A stretch of 8,164 nucleotides of DNA from Chloroflexota bacterium (GTDB lineage Bacteria > Chloroflexota > UBA6077), in contig JAJYKO010000204.1 of assembly GCA_021788565.1 (NCBI GenBank), positions 1 through 8,164 of the forward strand. Reading direction: 5' to 3'. Position numbers and translations under genes: made by a program. Below the pieces are notes generated by a model. That model was not told where the DNA came from. It saw only the letters and a program-made list of their open reading frames with translations, and made no database searches. Shown piece by piece: positions 5,535 to 8,164 of this stretch. Numbering within the stretch: the first letter of the stretch is position 1; the number at the start of each line of letters is the position of its first letter.

Positions 5535-7202
5535 CTACAGTGCTTGAACCACAGGGAGAATCATCGGCCGGCGGCGGGTTTGCTCGTAGAGGAACTTGCC
5601 CACCGCCTCCTTGATCTTGGACTCCATGAAACCAGGTTCGGCTAGCGATACGCCGTCCACTCCGATCGCCTCGGCGGCCTTCTCCTTGGCGGCATCGAGC
5701 AACTCCTCGGAGTTGCGCGCGTAGACAAACCCACGGGACACCACATCGGGCCCAGCCACGATGCGTCCGGATTGGCGGTCCACCGTGCACGCTACGATGA
5801 GCACACCGTCCTGGGCCAGGAGCCGCCTGTCTCGCAGAACGACCTCGCCCACCTCACCCACGGTCACACCGTCCACCAGCACGTCACCGGCAGTAACACG
5901 ATCAACAATCTTGCCGAAGCCAGGACTGAAGGCCATCACGCTGCCCAACTCGGACATCAGCACGTTCCCCTGCGGGATCCCACACTCCTGAGCCAGCCGC
6001 TTGTAGAGGACCATGTGACGATACTCGCCGTGCCCCGGCACGCAGAACTCCGGATGAAGGAGGTTTATCATCAGCCTCAGTTCTTCCCGGCTGGCATGAC
6101 CAGAGACGTGGACCATAGCGCCGGGGCCGTAGATGACGTCCACTCCCTGGCGGAAGAGGTTGTTAATGGTGCGAGCCACCGCCTCCTCGTTTCCTGGTAC
6201 AGGGGTAGCGGAGATGATCACCGTATCGCCGGGCGCCAGCTGAATCTGCTTGTGCTCCCTGTTAGCGATCCTGCTCAGAACGGACGTAGGCTCACCCTGT
6301 GAGCCGGTAGTCAGAAACAGGGTTTGCTCAGGTGGAAGCTTGTTCAGCTCGTCCACCCTGATCAACGCACCTTCCGGAATCTGCAGGTATCCCAGCTCAC
6401 GAGCGATCGCGACGTTGCTCTCCATGCTTCGACCCACCACCGCGCTCTTGCGCCCGTGTCTATGCCCTACCTCGATGGCCTGTTGCACCCTCGAAATGTT
6501 GGAGGCAAAGGTAGTAACCACCACACGAGCCTCTGCCTTGGAGAACAAGTGATCGAAGGTCTCCGTCACCAGCCGCTCTGACGGCGTGAAGCCCGGTTGC
6601 TCCACGCGTGTGCAGTCAGAAATCAGGGCAAGCACGCCCTCGTTACCGAGCTCGGCCAGCCTGGCAAAATCCGTGATCTTACCGTCGAGCGGGCTCTGGT
6701 CGAACTTGAAATCCCCGGTATGGACCAGGGTCCCAACGGGCGAGTGAATGGCGAGCAAGGCGGCGTCTGGAATGCTGTGCGCGACGTGAACGAACTCAAC
6801 ATCCAGGGCGCCCAATTGCACTGCTTCGCCCGGCTGCACGACCACCTGCTCCACTACGCCTTGCAAGCGGTGCTCCTTCAACTTCACCGAAATGAGTCCG
6901 TGCGTAAGCTTAGTGGCGTAGATGGGCACCTTCAACTGCGGCAGAACGTAAGGGAGAGCGCCGGTATGGTCCTCGTGGCCATGGGTGATGACGATGCCTC
7001 GAACCTTCTCCCGGTTCTCAACGAGGTAGCTGATGTCAGGGATCACCAGGTCGATCCCGTGCATCTCGTCGTCAGGGAACATGAGGCCGCTGTCGATGAC
7101 GATAATGTCGTCCTCGAACTCGACCACCCACATATTCTTGCCGATCTCTCCGACCCCACCGAGGGGTACGACCTTCAAGCGATGCTTTGCCACGATCTTC
7201 AC
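5535..7202 (-). CDS. rnj: Ribonuclease J (metallo-beta-lactamase, beta-CASP family)
   Basis: RNase J is a cytoplasmic zinc enzyme with 5'-to-3' exonuclease and endonuclease activity in mRNA decay and rRNA maturation. The length (555 aa) equals that of B. subtilis RNase J1. The metal-binding set is complete: HGHEDH at 74-79, His142 (VAHSIPD) and Asp164 (HTGDFKFD). A His in PGHGEYR at 391 is also present. The beta-CASP domain runs from about 210 to 370 and includes TTFASNISRVQ and the HVSGHAS motif (365-371) that binds the RNA phosphate. The C-terminal domain is full length (about 450-555). The GTG at 7202 lies 39 bases after the glycosylase stop, so the two genes are probably cotranscribed. 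Its ribosome site is weak (GAAGG only a few bases away). A GTG three codons later (7193), giving MAKHRLKVVPLGG, is a reasonable alternative start. Whether it is the only RNase J in the genome cannot be told from this window. Confidence 0.96.
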   Translation of the reverse strand: MKIVAKHRLKVVPLGGVGEIGKNMWVVEFEDDIIVIDSGLMFPDDEMHGIDLVIPDISYLVENREKVRGIVITHGHEDHTGALPYVLPQLKVPIYATKLTHGLISVKLKEHRLQGVVEQVVVQPGEAVQLGALDVEFVHVAHSIPDAALLAIHSPVGTLVHTGDFKFDQSPLDGKITDFARLAELGNEGVLALISDCTRVEQPGFTPSERLVTETFDHLFSKAEARVVVTTFASNISRVQQAIEVGHRHGRKSAVVGRSMESNVAIARELGYLQIPEGALIRVDELNKLPPEQTLFLTTGSQGEPTSVLSRIANREHKQIQLAPGDTVIISATPVPGNEEAVARTINNLFRQGVDVIYGPGAMVHVSGHASREELRLMINLLHPEFCVPGHGEYRHMVLYKRLAQECGIPQGNVLMSELGSVMAFSPGFGKIVDRVTAGDVLVDGVTVGEVGEVVLRDRRLLAQDGVLIVACTVDRQSGRIVAGPDVVSRGFVYARNSEELLDAAKEKAAEAIGVDGVSLAEPGFMESKIKEAVGKFLYEQTRRRPMILPVVQAL

Positions 7203-7241
7203 AACCTTCAGACTAGTCCGAGCAAGCTGCGGTCCAGGCGA

Positions 7242-7853
7242 TCAAAACAGACTCAGCTGGGTGGGAGGCTCCTCGCGAGGCTTCTCGGGCGCATCCATCT
7301 CGGTCGCGACCTCCAACAGCTTCGGAATCTTCAGCATGTCCTGCTCCAACGTTCGCTTCAGGCTCGGCTGATGGAGCGCCGCCGCGGGATGATACATCGC
7401 GAAACAGAGAACGCCGTTCCTCACGCAGGTGGTGCCGTGCAGGTCCCTGATGCTCTTGCCCACGGGGAAGAATTTTGCCATGGAGAACCTTCCCAGCGTA
7501 ACGATAAGCCTCGGCTTGATGGCCGCTATCTGCCTGTCCAGGTAGTCCGCGCAAGAGCTTATCTCCTCAGGAAGAGGATCCCGGTTCTGGGGAGGCCTGC
7601 ACTTTATGACGTTCGCTATGAAGACGTCCTCCCGTTTCAGGTTGATCGAGGCCAGCAAATCGGCCAGGAACTGCCCCGCCGGCCCTACGAAAGGCTTGCC
7701 CTGCTGATTCTCGTACCAGCCCGGCGCCTCTCCGATGAACATGATCTCCGCGTTGGGATTCCCCTCGCCTGGAACCGTGAGATTCCGTGTCTTGGCCAAT
7801 TCGCATCGCTGACACGCAGCGATCTCCTGGGCGATATGATCCAACCCGGACAT
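7242..7853 (-). CDS. udg: Family 4 uracil-DNA glycosylase with 4Fe-4S cluster and C-terminal clamp motif
   Basis: This enzyme removes uracil from DNA as the first step of base-excision repair. From the ATG at 7853 the protein is 203 aa, typical of family 4 (UDGa). The four cluster cysteines are Cys14 and Cys17 (CQRC), Cys85 (VIKCRPPQNRDP) and Cys101 (SSCADYL). Motif A is GEAPGWYENQQGKPFVGPAG (41-60), and the second active-site motif is YHPAAAL (154-160), the counterpart of HPSxxL. The protein ends exactly in QLSLF (199-203), which fits the bacterial sliding-clamp consensus QL[SD]LF and suggests tethering to DnaN. The start was chosen because GGAGGT (7863-7858) sits four bases upstream. A longer reading from ATG 7898 has no ribosome site and would overlap the promoter. 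It leads a likely operon with rnj. Confidence 0.94.
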   Translation of the reverse strand: MSGLDHIAQEIAACQRCELAKTRNLTVPGEGNPNAEIMFIGEAPGWYENQQGKPFVGPAGQFLADLLASINLKREDVFIANVIKCRPPQNRDPLPEEISSCADYLDRQIAAIKPRLIVTLGRFSMAKFFPVGKSIRDLHGTTCVRNGVLCFAMYHPAAALHQPSLKRTLEQDMLKIPKLLEVATEMDAPEKPREEPPTQLSLF

Positions 7854-7863
7854 CTCGACCTCC
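7851..7863 (-). promoter_or_regulatory. Ribosome binding site deciding the udg start
   Basis: On the minus strand GGAGGT (7863-7858) is followed by CGAG and ATG (7853-7851). This supports the MSGLDHIAQEI start over the upstream in-frame ATG at 7898. Confidence 0.8.
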
Positions 7864-7888
7864 AAGCAACGCGTTCTTTTCCAGCTTG

Positions 7889-7917
7889 ATAGTAGCATCG
7901 GGTAGGATACGCGTCAA
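7889..7917 (-). promoter_or_regulatory. Promoter for udg-rnj (minus strand)
   Basis: Read on the minus strand, TTGACG (7917-7912) and TACTAT (7894-7889) are separated by 17 bases, matching five and four of six consensus positions. Transcription would begin near 7882, giving a leader of about 29 bases to the ATG at 7853. The ATG at 7898 would lie upstream of this start, which agrees with the shorter gene model. Confidence 0.65.
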
Positions 7918-7918
7918 T

Positions 7919-7948
7919 TTGGCCGCCCCCTCAGCCTTATGATATACT
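7919..7948 (+). promoter_or_regulatory. Promoter for the rpsF operon (extended -10)
   Basis: A -10 box TATACT (7943-7948) is preceded by TGA (7940-7942), giving an extended -10. A partial -35 TTGGCC (7919-7924) lies 18 bases upstream. Transcription would begin near 7955, leaving a leader of about 120 bases before rpsF. Its -35 lies one base from the -35 of the leftward udg promoter. Confidence 0.65.
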
Positions 7949-7959
7949 TTCGAACGTTA

Positions 7960-8059
7960 CCCCCATGGTGGGGCTATTCGGCGGCCGTTGCGCCGCTGCC
8001 TTTCTGCTCTCGACCCGCCGGCACCGCACTGGCCGGAACGCGGGACGAGGGTAATCCCG
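7960..8059 (+). promoter_or_regulatory. Structured leader of rpsF, candidate S6:S18 autoregulatory site
   Basis: Three hairpins can be drawn. CCCCA/TGGGG (7961-7973) and GCGGC/GCCGC (7981-7996) come first. The third has an outer stem CCCG/CGGG (8014-8017 with 8041-8044) and an inner stem CCGGC/GCCGG (8018-8022 with 8032-8036), a bulge in the right strand near 8037-8040, and the loop ACCGCACTG. Leaders of rpsF-rpsR operons commonly carry a structure with an exposed CCG bound by the S6:S18 complex; the CCG at 8024-8026 is a candidate. CGGGA (8041-8045) can instead pair with TCCCG (8055-8059), just before the ribosome site, so an alternative fold is possible. The assignment to the known motif is by resemblance only. 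Confidence 0.45.
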
Positions 8060-8077
8060 AGGAAAGGAGGTGCGAAG

Positions 8078-8164
8078 TTGCGAGACTATGAATTGATGTC
8101 CGTCTTCAGGCCAGATCTTGAGGATCAGGCCCTTGAAGGCGCCGTCGAGAAGCTGAACGGGCTG
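8078..8164 (+). CDS. rpsF: 30S ribosomal protein S6, 5' part (cut by window end)
   Basis: The first 29 codons are present and read (M)RDYELMSVFRPDLEDQA then LEGAVEKLNGL, the conserved first strand and helix of S6 (usual length about 95-110 aa). S6 is a 30S platform protein that binds 16S rRNA with S18. The start is TTG at 8078, seven bases after an ideal ribosome site, AAAGGAGGTG (8063-8072). The strong site presumably offsets the weak start codon. The gene usually heads an rpsF-ssb-rpsR operon; those genes would lie beyond the window. Confidence 0.93.
   Translation, partial: MRDYELMSVFRPDLEDQALEGAVEKLNGL

Noticed and set aside
6597..7889. 430-codon open frame antisense to rnj and udg
   Set aside because: It runs opposite two well-conserved genes and their junction, and its composition is that of a complement-strand shadow; its length alone is not evidence.
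7854..7898. Longer glycosylase from ATG 7898
   Set aside because: It overlaps the predicted -10 region, lacks a ribosome site, and the extra 15 residues precede the normal family 4 N-terminus.
1..8164. A wholly new defence, mobile or biosynthetic system
   Set aside because: All major genes belong to known core families and no transposase, CRISPR array, phage or cassette-like gene set is visible; the novelty is in regulation and small variants.

Overview
This window looks like a piece of core bacterial chromosome, not an accessory island. It carries genes for translation, cell division, RNA decay and DNA repair. The GC-rich codon use, a T-box leader on thrS, an RNase J, a four-helix FtsK, a family 4 (iron-sulfur) uracil-DNA glycosylase and a short ThrRS without a TGS domain together suggest a Gram-positive-type or deep-branching lineage such as Chloroflexota. 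That assignment is an inference of moderate strength and no marker here settles it.

Layout, left to right. (1) Bases 1-1851 hold the 3' end of a T-box riboswitch (antiterminator and terminator visible, specifier outside the window) and thrS. (2) Bases 1852-2557 hold a consensus sigma-70-type promoter, a leader hairpin starting at the predicted transcription start, infC beginning at a non-canonical AUA codon, and a strong terminator. The rpmI-rplT genes that usually follow infC are absent. (3) Bases 2586-3050 encode a small membrane-anchored protein, probably of NTF2-like fold. (4) Bases 3051-3247 lie between convergent genes and hold two tandem, unrelated REP-like palindromic elements. (5) On the minus strand, read right to left, a family 4 uracil-DNA glycosylase and an RNase J form a likely operon (38-39 base gap). 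A terminator-like stem follows, then ftsK. (6) Bases 7912-7948 form a compact divergent promoter region that fires leftward into udg and rightward into rpsF. The rpsF leader can fold into a structure that may be an S6:S18 autoregulatory motif. The window ends 29 codons into rpsF.

Translation control is a shared theme: tRNA-Thr sensing for thrS, a start codon that IF3 itself should disfavour for infC, and a structured leader for rpsF. Five of the seven genes appear to start at a codon other than ATG (AUA, GTG, TTG, GTG, TTG). I found no CRISPR array, transposase, phage gene, toxin-antitoxin pair or obviously new multi-gene system. The points most worth following up are the AUA start of infC, the sliding-clamp motif at the end of the glycosylase, the TGS-less ThrRS, and the palindromic repeats.
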